From contig JAEYRV010000043.1 in NCBI GenBank assembly GCA_023435305.1, forward strand, positions 31,922 through 95,921: a stretch of 64,000 bases of DNA, in the 5' to 3' direction. The notes under the pieces were generated by a model. It was not told where the DNA came from. It searched no databases and saw only the letters and a program-made list of their open reading frames with translations. The stretch's first letter is position 1. Every line of letters starts with the position of its first letter. The position numbers were made by a program, and so were the translations under genes. Below, piece by piece: positions 1-8,511 of this stretch. This stretch comes from Bacillota bacterium (GTDB lineage Bacteria > Bacillota > Clostridia > Acetivibrionales > DTU013).

Positions 1-92
1 GAACAGGAATAGAGCTTGGGAAGTCGAATAATATTGGATTTGAGCGAATATATCTGGAGTATGATAAGGATTATCACCTTTTATTATTCTAA
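1..92 (+). CDS. C-terminal fragment of an unidentified protein, cut by the window edge
   Basis: Frame 3 is open from the first base and ends at a TAA at 90-92, giving about 29 residues ending in YHLLLF. The other two forward frames stop within the first 40 bases. The fragment is too short to assign a family. It is the only plus-strand coding candidate facing the convergent thrC gene, which fits a gene ending here, but chance openness cannot be excluded over so short a stretch. Confidence 0.3.
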   Translation, partial: TGIELGKSNNIGFERIYLEYDKDYHLLLF

Positions 93-180
93 AAGAAAAA
101 AAGCGATCATAATGATCGCAATAATGATTCCTCTGATATTTCTGCTGCTTCTGATATATTATCATTACAGTTTTGACTGA
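61..180 (+). CDS. Possible 39-residue single-pass membrane peptide
   Basis: An ATG at 61 opens a 39-codon frame ending at TGA 178-180. The product has a basic patch (SKRKK) followed by a very hydrophobic run (IIMIAIMIPLIFLLLLIYY), the layout of a small inner-membrane protein with its N terminus inside. A GGAG lies only one base before the ATG, which is too close for a normal ribosome site, and the frame overlaps the end of the preceding fragment and the terminator hairpin. The hydrophobic composition is the only argument that it is real. Confidence 0.25.
   Translation: MIRIITFYYSKRKKAIIMIAIMIPLIFLLLLIYYHYSFD
91..119 (-). terminator. Rho-independent terminator downstream of thrC
   Basis: On the minus strand a GCGATC..GATCGC stem (extendable through the AT core) is followed directly by TTTTTTTCTTTT. 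It lies about 70 bases past the thrC stop codon. Confidence 0.6.
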
Positions 181-190
181 CTGCGTTTAT

Positions 191-1693
191 TTACTTCAGC
201 CCGAGAATATCCGCCACTTCGTCTCTCATGGTCTGCCTGCCGCAAACGCGCTTGTGCCGGACATCCTTATGTTCGAGATCCGCAAGCCCTTCAGGGATAC
301 TAATCCCGCACTGTTCCGAAAGATATCCGAGCAGTTCGAATTCGGATCTGCCTTCCGCAGCTTTATCGCCGAATATGGCCCTGACTACGCTCTCATTGAA
401 TTTGAACGGGCTCGCTGTGGAAGCGATTACGGTTTTTGTCAGATCGCCTGTCGAAATGACATATTTGTCGTAGGCGTCGATACCTACCGCAGTGTGTGTA
501 TCAACAACATATCCGTAATCTTCGTAAACGACTTTTATAGTATCCATGGTCTCCCTCTCCGTAGTGAAGGATGCCCAAAATAGTTCTGAAATCCTGCGTT
601 TTATATCGCCGTTAACAGAGTATCTGCCTTCACGGGCCAGTCTCCCCATCCAGTCCTTTATTTGCTGCCCGTCATGGCCGCTAAGCTCATAGAGCAGTCT
701 TTCAAGATTGCTTGAAATGAGGATGTCCATTGACGGCGAAATCGTCCTTCTGAACTCCCTTTCACGATTGTACAGGCCGGTATTTATGAATTCAGTCAAT
801 ACGTTATTGTCGTTTGAAGCGCATATGAGTCTGTTCACCGGGAGGCCCATGCTCCTGGCGTACCAGGCGGCAAGTATGTTTCCGAAATTACCCGTAGGCA
901 CTGTAAAGTTGATCTTTTCGCCTGCCCTTATTTCTCCTGAATCCAGCAGATCCGCATATGCGGAGAAATAGTAAACGATCTGGGGCACCAGCCTTCCCCA
1001 GTTGATAGAATTTGCCGATGAGAATTTATAGCCGTTGCGGAGCATCGTTTCGCTCAGTTCGCTGTCAGAGAAGATCGCCTTTACACCATTCTGGGTATCG
1101 TCAAAATTTCCTTTAACGGCAACAGAGCAAACATTGGCGCCTTCCTGCGTGACCATCTGCATTTTCTGCACCTGGCTGACTCCGCCCTCCGGGAAAAATA
1201 CAATTATCTTCGTCCCACCGACATCCCTGAAGCCCTCGAGCGCTGCTTTGCCGGTATCGCCCGAAGTTGCCACAAGTATTACAGTCTCGGTTTTTTCATC
1301 TGTTTTCAGGTTGGCTTTGACCAACAAACGCGGCAGTATCTGCAGCGCCACATCCTTGAAAGCGCATGTAGGCCCGTGCCAGAGTTCGAGCACATAAGCA
1401 TTGTCGCTGAGCTTTTTAACGGGAGCGACCAGGTCATTTTCAAATCTGCCGCTTCCATAAGCGCCATTAACGCATTCGGCAAGTTCTTCGGCAGTATAAT
1501 CGTCGAGAAAGCAGCCAAGTATGAAAATTGCCCTTTCTCTATAATTCATTGCAGCAAGCCCGTATATTTCATCCGGCGTAAGTTTCACGGCAGTCTGTGG
1601 CACAAACAGCCCTCCATCCGGAGCCAGACCCCTTTTTATGGCTTCCGCCGACGTAATATTTCGCAATCCGCCGCGAGTGCTTTCATAAAACAT
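191..1693 (-). CDS. thrC: Threonine synthase
   Basis: Pyridoxal-phosphate enzyme that converts O-phosphohomoserine to threonine and phosphate in the cytoplasm, the last step of threonine synthesis. The 500-residue product has the usual long bacterial ThrC length. It shows the N-terminal SLRGG-like start (STRGG, residues 5-9), the cofactor-lysine motif FKD at residues 112-114 and the phosphate-binding ATSGDTG motif near residue 148. I chose the ATG at 1693 because AGGGGG lies seven bases upstream; a GTG six codons earlier has no such site. It is separated by a terminator from the TPR gene upstream, so it probably has its own promoter within about 80 bases. No threonine leader or T-box was recognised in that short space. 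Confidence 0.95.
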   Translation of the reverse strand: MFYESTRGGLRNITSAEAIKRGLAPDGGLFVPQTAVKLTPDEIYGLAAMNYRERAIFILGCFLDDYTAEELAECVNGAYGSGRFENDLVAPVKKLSDNAYVLELWHGPTCAFKDVALQILPRLLVKANLKTDEKTETVILVATSGDTGKAALEGFRDVGGTKIIVFFPEGGVSQVQKMQMVTQEGANVCSVAVKGNFDDTQNGVKAIFSDSELSETMLRNGYKFSSANSINWGRLVPQIVYYFSAYADLLDSGEIRAGEKINFTVPTGNFGNILAAWYARSMGLPVNRLICASNDNNVLTEFINTGLYNREREFRRTISPSMDILISSNLERLLYELSGHDGQQIKDWMGRLAREGRYSVNGDIKRRISELFWASFTTERETMDTIKVVYEDYGYVVDTHTAVGIDAYDKYVISTGDLTKTVIASTASPFKFNESVVRAIFGDKAAEGRSEFELLGYLSEQCGISIPEGLADLEHKDVRHKRVCGRQTMRDEVADILGLK

Positions 1694-1744
1694 TTTTAAT
1701 CCCCCTGGCACATCTGTTTTACTAATAATAATATAAAAAAATCT

Positions 1745-1771
1745 AAAAAGAAAGACCCGCCTCAGGGGCCT
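1745..1771 (-). terminator. Terminator-like hairpin between the TPR gene and thrC
   Basis: On the minus strand GGCCC pairs with GGGTC (one G-T pair) across a short loop, followed by TTTCTTTTT. It starts a few bases after the stop codon of the TPR gene. Confidence 0.45.
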
Positions 1772-1777
1772 ATTTTT

Positions 1778-2908
1778 TTAAGGATTTTTAGTAAGCTCGT
1801 CTATCCTGATTTTTGCATTTCTGACATAAGTGCTGTCGGGATAACCCTCTACAAGCTTCTGGAACATGGCCAGCGCGCCCCTGGAGTCCTGCAGGAACTG
1901 GCAGCTCCGGCCCATATAATAAAGGGCGGCATCCATCCTTCTGTACTGCGGGTCATACACCTGCACCTTTTCCAGGCTTTTCAAAGCGTCCTCATATTTT
2001 CTCCGGTTATAGAGCTTATAACCCTGATCGTACACCGATTTCGCCGCCAATGGCATCACTGTCGCATATAGCGAATCGAATTTCTGCTTTTCGGCGTCAT
2101 TGAACTCGATAGTTTTCATTAGCAGCAACATATCGGCCGCACTTTCATATTTCCTGTCCTTTACCAGATCGTCCACTTCGTACAGCTTCAATGCAGCCTT
2201 ATAGTAATCGGCCTGCTGCATCGCGGTCTCCTTGTCCTTCTCGAGCAGCTCGTTCTTTTTCCGGAGATCGCTTATCTGCGCCTCATACTGCTGTAAATTG
2301 CTGTCATCGGTAGTATCCGTCTGTGCAGTGTCAGGTGCGGGGGCCTTGTCCGGAGCTTTCGGCAAGGCAAGGTATACGACCGCACAAACCAGCAAACCGG
2401 CTATAAAACCGGCCCCTATCTTTATGATATCCGAAGCGCCGCTGCCTTTTAGATTTATTTTATTGGTTCGGGATTTTGTTTCCCTTACCCTCTTTAAATG
2501 TTGTTCCGGCTGTTCAGGGGACTTCTTCAGGGACTTCGGCTTTTGCGCCGGCGGCGCTGTCTGACTGATGTCTCCCATTCCCAGGCGCTGCATTATGTTC
2601 ATAGCCAGAACGCTGTTGGATTCCGCCTTGATGACCCTGTTGAAGACCTCTGCGGCTTTTTCCCTTTCTCCCATGTAACTATAGCAGATCCCGAGCAGAT
2701 TGAACGCTTCGTTAAAGCCCGGGTTCATCGATGTCGCTTTTTTGAGACCGATTACCGCAATATCCTCACTTCCCGATCTGAGGCTCTCAATGGCCTTGTT
2801 GTATAGGAAAATGGAATTTCGGATATTATCCGGTATTTTCTCTACTTCCGGAACGATTTCGTCCAGATTGATAGGCCTGAAGTTCTCGAGTTCAGCTTTG
2901 AGATCCAT
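1778..2908 (-). CDS. Membrane-anchored tetratricopeptide-repeat protein
   Basis: The 376-residue product has TPR-like helices in residues 30-105 (a recognisable GFNEAFNLLGICY repeat), a basic linker, one transmembrane segment near residues 166-186 (GFIAGLLVCAVVYLALP), a coiled-coil stretch (about 205-245) and further TPR units to the C terminus. It probably works as a scaffold with repeats on both sides of the membrane; no partner can be named. The ATG at 2908 follows GGTGAGG at a good distance, so I prefer it to a TTG six codons upstream. It lies 41 bases after folC, probably in one transcript. TPR proteins of this layout next to folC are common in Clostridia, but this one has no known function. 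Confidence 0.8.
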   Translation of the reverse strand: MDLKAELENFRPINLDEIVPEVEKIPDNIRNSIFLYNKAIESLRSGSEDIAVIGLKKATSMNPGFNEAFNLLGICYSYMGEREKAAEVFNRVIKAESNSVLAMNIMQRLGMGDISQTAPPAQKPKSLKKSPEQPEQHLKRVRETKSRTNKINLKGSGASDIIKIGAGFIAGLLVCAVVYLALPKAPDKAPAPDTAQTDTTDDSNLQQYEAQISDLRKKNELLEKDKETAMQQADYYKAALKLYEVDDLVKDRKYESAADMLLLMKTIEFNDAEKQKFDSLYATVMPLAAKSVYDQGYKLYNRRKYEDALKSLEKVQVYDPQYRRMDAALYYMGRSCQFLQDSRGALAMFQKLVEGYPDSTYVRNAKIRIDELTKNP

Positions 2909-2949
2909 TGATTGCCTCACCCCCAATTTTATATGCTGGCATCGCCTCG

Positions 2950-4227
2950 TTATAATCCGAAATAATCTCTGACAGCGCCGATATAATACAATGACCCGAA
3001 TGCACAGATGACTTCATCCGGCTCAGTTGATTCAAGGCTTGCCCTTATAGCATTTTCAATTGTATCACTAATCTGTATGTTATTACAATAGCTTCCGGCT
3101 GCCCTGGCCAGATCGGATGCCGGGAGCGCCCTGGGAGAGTTCGACGTCACGGCTATCAGCCGCCTGCAGACCGGCAGGACTGCTTCCATCATGGAAAGGT
3201 AATCCTTGTCGCTGAGCACGCCCATTATCAGAGTGATCGGCCTTCCGGGAAAATATTCATCCAGTGCCCTGCGAAGTACCGCTGCACCTTCCGGGTTGTG
3301 GGCTCCGTCTACCAGGAACACCGGATCTTTCCCCAGCACTTCAAGTCGTCCGGGCCATTTAGTATTTGCAAGGCCGCGTCTCAGAGCCTCATCGGTTATT
3401 TTGAAGCCTTTTCGTTTCAGAATTTCTGTGGATCTGACAGCTACGGCGGCATTATTTATCTGGTGCGCGCCCAAAAGGCCTATCTTTAGCCTATCGTAGC
3501 CTCCTATGCTGAATACCTGTCCGTCAATTCCGAATTCATGGCTTTCGACGTCTGAAAAATTTGTCATGTACAGCCTTGCGCCCCTTTCAGCGCAGGCTTT
3601 TTCAAAAACCTGTTCGACTTCCCTGCTCTGACCGTATATAACAACATCTCCGCCGGGTTTTATTATCCCCGCCTTTTCAAATGCTATCTCAGGGAGCGTC
3701 TTTCCAAGGCGGTCCGTATGGTCGTAGCTGATTGTTGTAATGACGGCAAGTTCGGGCGTATCTATGATGTTCGTGGAATCGAACCTGCCGCCCAATCCCA
3801 CTTCAAGTACTACGATATCGCATTCCTTGCGGTAATAATACTCGAAAGCCACCGCAGTAACTATTTCGAATTCGGTAGGATGGTTCTCTCCCATCGCCAG
3901 CATCCTATCGACGTTAGATTTGACAAAAGCTGTGATCTCCGCGAGTTCGTCCCTTGTGATCTCGTCGTTTCCAATGCGGATCCTCTCGGTAAAACGCTGT
4001 ATGAAGGGCGACGTATATATACCTGTCCGCAAGCCGGCCTCCATCAGGATATTGGCGATGAATGCCGCTGTTGAACCCTTCCCGTTCGTACCTGCAATAT
4101 GCACGAAACGGAGCTTCTTCTGGGGGTTCCCCATTAGCCCGAGCAGTGTGCCGATATTGTGCAGACCTAACTTGCTTCCGAATTTCATGGTGCCGTGTAT
4201 ATATTCGATTGCTTCGTCGTAAGTCAT
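2950..4227 (-). CDS. folC: Folylpolyglutamate synthase / dihydrofolate synthase
   Basis: ATP-dependent ligase adding glutamate to dihydropteroate or folates, which retains folates in the cell. The 425-residue product starts with the typical MTYDEAIEYIH and has the Mur-ligase P-loop GTNGKGST at residues 46-53, the FERIRI-like omega-loop region (FTERIRI), an EVGLGGRFDSTN motif and the DGAHNPEG motif of the C-terminal domain. Two ATGs are two codons apart. AGGA touches the first and lies six bases before the second, so I use 4227. The leader of about 290 bases back to secA contains two hairpins. Length and motifs are complete, and no truncation is seen. Confidence 0.95.
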   Translation of the reverse strand: MTYDEAIEYIHGTMKFGSKLGLHNIGTLLGLMGNPQKKLRFVHIAGTNGKGSTAAFIANILMEAGLRTGIYTSPFIQRFTERIRIGNDEITRDELAEITAFVKSNVDRMLAMGENHPTEFEIVTAVAFEYYYRKECDIVVLEVGLGGRFDSTNIIDTPELAVITTISYDHTDRLGKTLPEIAFEKAGIIKPGGDVVIYGQSREVEQVFEKACAERGARLYMTNFSDVESHEFGIDGQVFSIGGYDRLKIGLLGAHQINNAAVAVRSTEILKRKGFKITDEALRRGLANTKWPGRLEVLGKDPVFLVDGAHNPEGAAVLRRALDEYFPGRPITLIMGVLSDKDYLSMMEAVLPVCRRLIAVTSNSPRALPASDLARAAGSYCNNIQISDTIENAIRASLESTEPDEVICAFGSLYYIGAVRDYFGL

Positions 4228-4268
4228 GTCCATTCCTTCTTACATAATTATGTTTACTCCGGTTGTGT

Positions 4269-4298
4269 CGGTACAAGTCGGTCGTACCGACCGTACCG
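4269..4298. repeat. Nested GTCGGT-type hairpin upstream of folC
   Basis: CGGTAC at 4269-4274 pairs with GTACCG at 4293-4298, and inside it GTCGGT (4277-4282) pairs with ACCGAC (4286-4291). Degenerate CGGT(T/C)GT copies continue to about 4320. There is no T-run, so it is not a plain terminator. Confidence 0.5.
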
Positions 4299-4345
4299 GT
4301 TGTATCGGTCGTGTCGGTTGCTTTCTATTGCGGAGTTTTGTTCAA

Positions 4346-4441
4346 AGAGCATATAGCTTCAGCTTAGCGGCAAATCTAACTCGCTCGCAAAGCTCGCTCA
4401 AACAGAGATTTGCCCTTGCCAATGCTTCAACAATATGCTCT
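4346..4441. repeat. Long imperfect inverted repeat between secA and folC
   Basis: AGAGCATAT at 4346-4354 is the complement of ATATGCTCT at 4433-4441, and GGCAAATCT at 4369-4377 is the complement of AGATTTGCC at 4406-4414. Together they form a 96-base cruciform-like unit with partly matching intervening bases. It could be a dispersed palindromic repeat or an RNA structure in the secA-folC spacer. Confidence 0.5.
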
Positions 4442-4516
4442 AATTCGCAAAACTCATGCAATATCAAACAAACGACACAACCGGCCTGCTAAAATTCATT
4501 CAACTGAGTGCGCCTT

Positions 4517-7279
4517 TTATTCTGCATCTCCGAGGCCGGCGCCGCAGCACTTCTTGTACTTTTTGCCGCTGCCGCATGGGCACGGATCGTTTCTGCCCAC
4601 TTTCGCGTTGCTGCGTTGAACGGGCTTTTTAGGCTGCTCCTCTTCTCCTCCGTGGCTGGCTGTAGTCGGCTCCGCTACCTTTTCACGCTTCGGAGCGCCC
4701 TGCTCGCGGTTTATGCGCACGTGGAGCAGCATTTTGACCGAATCCTCCTGGATGTTCTTTACCATTTCCTCAAACATCGAAAAGCCTTCGAATTTATATT
4801 CAACGGCAGGATCGCGCTGGCCGTATGCCCTCATGCTGACGCCGGAGCGAAGCTGATCCATCGCATCGATATGGTCCATCCACTTTTCATCGACTACCCT
4901 TAGAAGGACTATTCTTTCAAGCTCCCTCATCAGCTCGGTTCCATACTCCGCCTCTTTGGCCTCATAGTTCTTTGTCGCTGTTTCAAGCAGTGTATCGTGG
5001 AGGTCTTCCTTTGTATAGCCCTCCATTTCTTCCCTCGACAGCTTAATCATATCCTTCTGCATGAACATGCTTTCCGCCTGCGCATTGATACTATCCCAAT
5101 CCCAGAGATCCGGATGCGGGCTGTCGGAACAATAAACCGACACAAGGTTGTCGACGTCTCCCTCCAGCATTTTTACAAAGGAGTCTCTCAGGTTTTCGCC
5201 GTTCAACACCTGCTTTCGCTGGCCGTATATGATCTCTCTCTGTTTGTTCATTACATCGTCATACTGCAGAACTTGTTTTCTGATTCCGAAGTTCTTGCCT
5301 TCCACCCTGCGCTGTGCATTCTCTATCGCATTGGAAAGCATCCTGTGTTCGATTGGCTGGTCATCCTCGAGGCCAAGCGTGTTAACGACCGCAGTGAGCC
5401 TATCAGAACCGAACAGACGCATCAAATCATCTTCCAGCGATATATAGAAGCGTGAAGATCCCGGGTCGCCCTGTCGGCCTGAACGTCCGCGCAGCTGGTT
5501 GTCTATACGCCTGGACTCATGCCGCTCTGTACCGATGATGTGAAGGCCGCCGGCGGTAACGACCTTGTCCCTCTCCGAGCCTATATGCTCCTTGAATTGG
5601 TTATAAAACTGCTTGTAAGTGGCTCTGGCATTCAGGATCTCTTCGTTGTCAGTGTCGTTGAAGCTCGTCGATTCATTTATCAGTTCCTCAGGGAAGCCCT
5701 GCTTCCTGAGCTCCTGCTTCGCCATAAACTCGGCATTGCCGCCGAGCACTATATCGGTACCACGGCCCGCCATGTTGGTCGCGATTGTAACGGCGCCCAA
5801 TTTGCCTGCCTGTGCGATTATCTCGGCTTCCTTCTCATGGAATTTGGCATTCAGCACCTGATGGGTTATGCCCCTCTTTTTCAGCATACTGCTGAGCAGT
5901 TCCGACTTCTCGATCGAAATCGTACCTATAAGTACTGGCTGGCCCGTCTTATGACGTTCCACTACTTCATCTATAACCGCATTGAACTTGCCAGTTTCAT
6001 TCTTGTAAACGCAATCGGGATGATCGGCCCTGATCATGGGCATGTTCGTAGGGATCTCGATAACGTCGAGTTTGTATATGGTCTGGAATTCCTGTTCCTC
6101 CGTCAGCGCGGTACCGGTCATGCCCGCCAGCTTTTCGTACATCCTGAAATAATTCTGGAACGTAATGGTGGCAAGCGTTTTGCTCTCCCTCTCCACCTTG
6201 ACATTCTCCTTGGCTTCAATAGCCTGGTGCAGGCCTTCGCTGTACCTTCTGCCGTACATCAGACGGCCGGTGAATTCATCGACTATTATGATCTCGCCGT
6301 CTTTGATGACATATTCCCTGTCCTTCTTCATCAGGCCATGTGCCTTCAGCGCCTGGTTTATATGGTGTGAAAGCGTCATGTTGTCCGGATCCGAAAGATT
6401 TTCCACTCCGAAGAACTGTTCGGCCTTCGTTACGCCTCTGGCTGTTAGCGCCGCAGAATGTGCCTTTTCGTCCACAATATAGTCTGCGTCCACATCCTCG
6501 TCGCCCTGTTTATCGTCGGTTTCGGCGTATACCTTTACCTTGAGGCGTTTAGCAAACGCGTCGGCTTTTTTATACATGTCGGTCGATTTATCCCCGGCTC
6601 CGGAAATGATCAGCGGCGTCCTGGCTTCATCTATAAGGATGCTGTCAACCTCGTCGACTATGGCGTAATGCAGGTCGCGCTGCACCATGTCGCTCTTGTA
6701 GATGACCATGTTGTCCCTGAGGTAGTCGAAACCCAATTCATTGTTGGTACCATAGGTGATATCACAATTATAGGCCTTTCTTCTCTCTTCATTGTCCAGA
6801 TCGTGGACTACGAGTCCTACCGTAAGACCGAGGAAGTTGTATATCTTGCCCATCCATTCGCTGTCGCGGCGTGCCAGGTAATCATTCACAGTTACTATGT
6901 GCACGCCCTTGCCTTCGAGTGCGTTAAGATAGACCGGAAGTGTCGCAACGAGGGTTTTCCCTTCGCCGGTCTTCATTTCGGATATGCGCCCCTGATGAAG
7001 TACGATGCCGCCTATCAGCTGTACGCGGAAATGCCTCATTCCAAGCACCCTTACGGATGCTTCCCTTACGACTGCAAAGGCTTCGGGCAGTATATCGTCG
7101 ATCGTTTCCCCTTCTTCAAGCCTCTTTCTGAATTCAGGTGTTTTGCCTTTCAGCTGTTCATCGGTCAAGGCCTTCATCTCAGGCTCAAGGCTCTCTATTT
7201 CATCCACGATGGGTATGATTCTCTTAAGTTCCCTGTCGCTGTAGGAACCAATAATTTTTTCAATAACAGTTTTAAACAT
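4517..7279 (-). CDS. secA: Preprotein translocase ATPase SecA
   Basis: Motor of the Sec pathway that drives unfolded preproteins through SecYEG. The 920-residue product has the Walker A region MKTGEGKTLVATL at residues 102-114, the DEVDSILIDEARTPLIISG motif of nucleotide-binding domain 1, the preprotein crosslinking domain, the second nucleotide-binding domain with RGRSGRQGDPG, and a C-terminal zinc-binding SEC-C tail (PCPCGSGKKYKKCC). The ATG at 7279 follows GGAGG; the upstream in-frame ATG overlaps that site and is unlikely. A nested hairpin lies just before the ribosome site. Full length and motif-complete, so this is the housekeeping copy. Confidence 0.98.
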   Translation of the reverse strand: MFKTVIEKIIGSYSDRELKRIIPIVDEIESLEPEMKALTDEQLKGKTPEFRKRLEEGETIDDILPEAFAVVREASVRVLGMRHFRVQLIGGIVLHQGRISEMKTGEGKTLVATLPVYLNALEGKGVHIVTVNDYLARRDSEWMGKIYNFLGLTVGLVVHDLDNEERRKAYNCDITYGTNNELGFDYLRDNMVIYKSDMVQRDLHYAIVDEVDSILIDEARTPLIISGAGDKSTDMYKKADAFAKRLKVKVYAETDDKQGDEDVDADYIVDEKAHSAALTARGVTKAEQFFGVENLSDPDNMTLSHHINQALKAHGLMKKDREYVIKDGEIIIVDEFTGRLMYGRRYSEGLHQAIEAKENVKVERESKTLATITFQNYFRMYEKLAGMTGTALTEEQEFQTIYKLDVIEIPTNMPMIRADHPDCVYKNETGKFNAVIDEVVERHKTGQPVLIGTISIEKSELLSSMLKKRGITHQVLNAKFHEKEAEIIAQAGKLGAVTIATNMAGRGTDIVLGGNAEFMAKQELRKQGFPEELINESTSFNDTDNEEILNARATYKQFYNQFKEHIGSERDKVVTAGGLHIIGTERHESRRIDNQLRGRSGRQGDPGSSRFYISLEDDLMRLFGSDRLTAVVNTLGLEDDQPIEHRMLSNAIENAQRRVEGKNFGIRKQVLQYDDVMNKQREIIYGQRKQVLNGENLRDSFVKMLEGDVDNLVSVYCSDSPHPDLWDWDSINAQAESMFMQKDMIKLSREEMEGYTKEDLHDTLLETATKNYEAKEAEYGTELMRELERIVLLRVVDEKWMDHIDAMDQLRSGVSMRAYGQRDPAVEYKFEGFSMFEEMVKNIQEDSVKMLLHVRINREQGAPKREKVAEPTTASHGGEEEQPKKPVQRSNAKVGRNDPCPCGSGKKYKKCCGAGLGDAE

Positions 7280-7293
7280 GATTACCTCCATTT

Positions 7294-7335
7294 GGACGTT
7301 TTAAATGAAATTCACACCATTGGTGCTAAACGTCC
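7294..7335 (-). promoter_or_regulatory. Nested hairpin in the secA leader
   Basis: GGACGTTT at 7294-7301 is complementary to AAACGTCC at 7328-7335, with CACC(ATT)GGTG at 7315-7325 inside. The structure ends a few bases before the secA Shine-Dalgarno sequence (7284-7290). A second GGAGG occurs on its upstream edge, before an ATG-GTG-TGA minimal frame. Confidence 0.45.
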
Positions 7336-7387
7336 TCCATAAATTGTTAATAACCCGGAGTAAAGACCCCCGGCAGAATAATAAAGC

Positions 7388-7789
7388 CTAGAGTAAAGTA
7401 TTTCCGGCATATGGAGGCGACAGACCCGAAACGTGTGAAAACGCTCCGCTTCGGCAGTATAAAATCTGACCGGGATGGATTTTCAAAGAAACTGTCCGGA
7501 AGGTAGAACTATCTATTGGATCATACCATAAAAAAGTGCTGTTTTTAGGCGAAATTGTTCGAAAAGGAAGTACGGCCCTTCCGTTTGAAAGTGCATAGGC
7601 AACTAAAGCCCGGTCAGCCTGGGCAGTTGAAAGCTCCGCATTCCTGGCCGTCTGGGCCGATACGCTGTTGAAGAGCTCCAGCAGCATGTCTGCCGATATA
7701 CTTAAATTGGCGTTTACTATCTGAGCCTCGGCGCCCTTGGAAGTCAGCGCCGATAAAATCAGAAAGCCTATCAAAAGACTCCTGAACAA
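7388..7789 (-). CDS. Small predicted secreted protein, unrecognised
   Basis: The 133-residue product begins with a signal peptide (FRSLLIGFLILSALTSKGAEA, likely cut after AEA near residue 22) and leaves a soluble domain of about 110 residues with no family I recognise. The start is a TTG two bases after the yerC stop codon, with AAAGGAAG, which also encodes the last YerC codons, as ribosome site; translation is probably coupled. Downstream, before secA, no gene is present. The mature part has one cysteine and no lipobox, so it is probably exported free or held by unknown contacts. The tight coupling to a regulator gene is the main argument that it is real. Confidence 0.6.
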   Translation of the reverse strand: MFRSLLIGFLILSALTSKGAEAQIVNANLSISADMLLELFNSVSAQTARNAELSTAQADRALVAYALSNGRAVLPFRTISPKNSTFLWYDPIDSSTFRTVSLKIHPGQILYCRSGAFSHVSGLSPPYAGNTLL

Positions 7790-7791
7790 AC

Positions 7792-8088
7792 CTATCTTCC
7801 TTTCTTTTCAAGCCTTTCAAGTACAATCTTGTAACCGTCCTCACCGTAATTCAGGCAGCGGTTTACTCTGCTGATGGTGGCCGTGCTGGCGCCGGTTTTT
7901 TCGCTTATATCCATATAAGTATACCCCGCTTTCAGCATTTTTGCCACCTCAAGTCTCTGGGCCATCGCCTTTATTTCGGAAACAGTGCAGATATCTTCGA
8001 AAAAATTATAACACTCTTCCGAATTTTCTAAAAGCAATATTGCCTCGAACAAACCGTCAGTCGATTGATCCTGTATTTTTGAATTCAT
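7792..8088 (-). CDS. yerC: YerC/YecD-family TrpR-like DNA-binding protein
   Basis: The 98-residue product matches the YerC/YecD family, which is related to the Trp repressor fold. It has a helical N terminus with the characteristic FFEDICTVSEIKAMAQRLEVA segment and a helix-turn-helix (YMDISEKTGASTATISRVNRCL) near residues 56-77. These proteins are cytoplasmic and presumed transcription regulators; the ligand and targets are generally unknown. I use the ATG at 8088, giving the usual length of about 100 residues; GGAG lies 11 bases upstream. A TTG 15 codons earlier would add an untypical extension. It is coupled to the secreted protein downstream and faces a long spacer with a large palindrome. 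Confidence 0.85.
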   Translation of the reverse strand: MNSKIQDQSTDGLFEAILLLENSEECYNFFEDICTVSEIKAMAQRLEVAKMLKAGYTYMDISEKTGASTATISRVNRCLNYGEDGYKIVLERLEKKGR

Positions 8089-8326
8089 ACGATCCCACTC
8101 TCCGGTGCACTTTGGAAATATCCTGTCAAGCATTTCCCATGATCAGGACATTCACACTTTAATACTGTAAAATATTAAAATACACTAAATCTACATTATC
8201 AGCTTTTTCAACCGCAGTCAATATACTATGATTTCGAAGAAAAGATGGTATATTTGCGCACCGACGTTTTGCCATCCAATATATTTAAGGGCAAATTATT
8301 GGCGGCGCATAAATTCCGCCGGAGGC

Positions 8327-8360
8327 GTATAATAGCCTCAAGATCTTGAGGCTATTATAC
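8327..8360. repeat. Perfect 34-bp palindrome upstream of a promoter
   Basis: The 17-base arm at 8327-8343 (GTATAATAGCCTCAAGA) is followed without spacer by its exact complement at 8344-8360. It ends six bases before a -35 element. No T-run follows on either strand, so an operator is more likely than a terminator. The rest of the 8089-8511 spacer contains AT-rich DNA and no gene. Confidence 0.8.
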
Positions 8361-8365
8361 CTTAA

Positions 8366-8394
8366 TTGCGGACAAAAAGTCTTGATGATATAAT
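8366..8394 (+). promoter_or_regulatory. Sigma-A promoter for the acetyltransferase gene
   Basis: TTGCGG at 8366-8371, a 17-base spacer and TATAAT at 8389-8394. A transcript starting near 8401 would have a leader of about 110 bases. Confidence 0.65.
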
Positions 8395-8511
8395 GTGAGG
8401 GGAATAGTGGGAAAACGGTGCGTCCGTATTGCTTTAGCGTCAAAATGGGACATTCCTTGCGCAGCACTTTGAAGGTGTTTCCCTTTCATTATATTACTAG
8501 GAGGATAACAG

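Noticed and set aside
1694..1777. T-box or threonine attenuator before thrC
   Set aside because: The spacer is only about 84 bases, mostly a terminator-like stem for the previous gene, and lacks a T-box sequence.
8327..8360. Bidirectional terminator
   Set aside because: No T-run on either side, and the position immediately upstream of a promoter fits an operator better.
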